A stretch of DNA of 64,000 nt, from positions 1 through 64,000 of the forward strand of contig CAJFRA010000003.1 of the NCBI GenBank assembly GCA_904419295.1. The letters run 5' to 3'. The stretch comes from Candidatus Pseudobutyricicoccus lothianensis. Lineage in GTDB: Bacteria > Bacillota > Clostridia > Oscillospirales > Butyricicoccaceae. The translations under genes were made by a program, and so were the position numbers. How positions within the stretch are numbered: the stretch's first letter is position 1; every line of letters starts with the position of its first letter. This document shows positions 63,992 through 64,000 of this stretch, piece after piece. The notes below the pieces were generated by a model. It was not told the DNA's origin, did no database searches, and was given only the letters and a program-made list of their open reading frames with translations.

Positions 63992-64000
63992 ATAACATTG

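Noticed and set aside
1-64000. tRNA or rRNA genes
   Set aside because: No T-loop/anticodon arrangement or rRNA signature recognised on either strand by eye; a tRNAscan-SE run would be decisive.

Overview
High-GC Clostridia-like chromosomal segment (taxon inferred from gene content only). Left part (about 0.2-23.8 kb): housekeeping genes (M20 peptidase, TSUP permease, YedF/DUF3343, PBP1A, NUDIX, class V aminotransferase/IclR pair, recR-ybaB-dnaX with an unlisted large-type SRP RNA, PAP2, MCP) and a minus-strand partner-switching cluster (RsbW-like ATPase, PP2C/SpoIIE, MATE-HATPase fusion, STAS). Right part (about 23.8-63.2 kb): three orphan LytTR regulators, two DUF4157 proteins with nearly identical N-termini and different C-termini (candidate cargo), and a complete-looking extracellular-type contractile injection system (eCIS): sheath, three tube proteins, LysM protein, split spike/hub, gp25, two baseplate-J proteins, tail protein I, DUF4255 terminator, DUF4280 PAAR-like tip and AAA+ ATPase. 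Its unusual features are: (i) several signalling-domain proteins in the operon that appear to lack catalytic residues (receiver, kinase, nucleotidyl cyclase, PP2C/HATPase); (ii) a membrane module (pseudo-cyclase, single-TM protein, TM-MORN protein, TM pseudo-PP2C); (iii) a ~1345-aa disordered repeat protein with a fixed-spacing HW-x16/17-L-T-Y/H motif; (iv) strong RNA hairpins flanking the sheath-tube genes. No capsid, terminase, portal, integrase or T6SS membrane-complex genes were seen. All family calls come from reading the translations; no database search was run.
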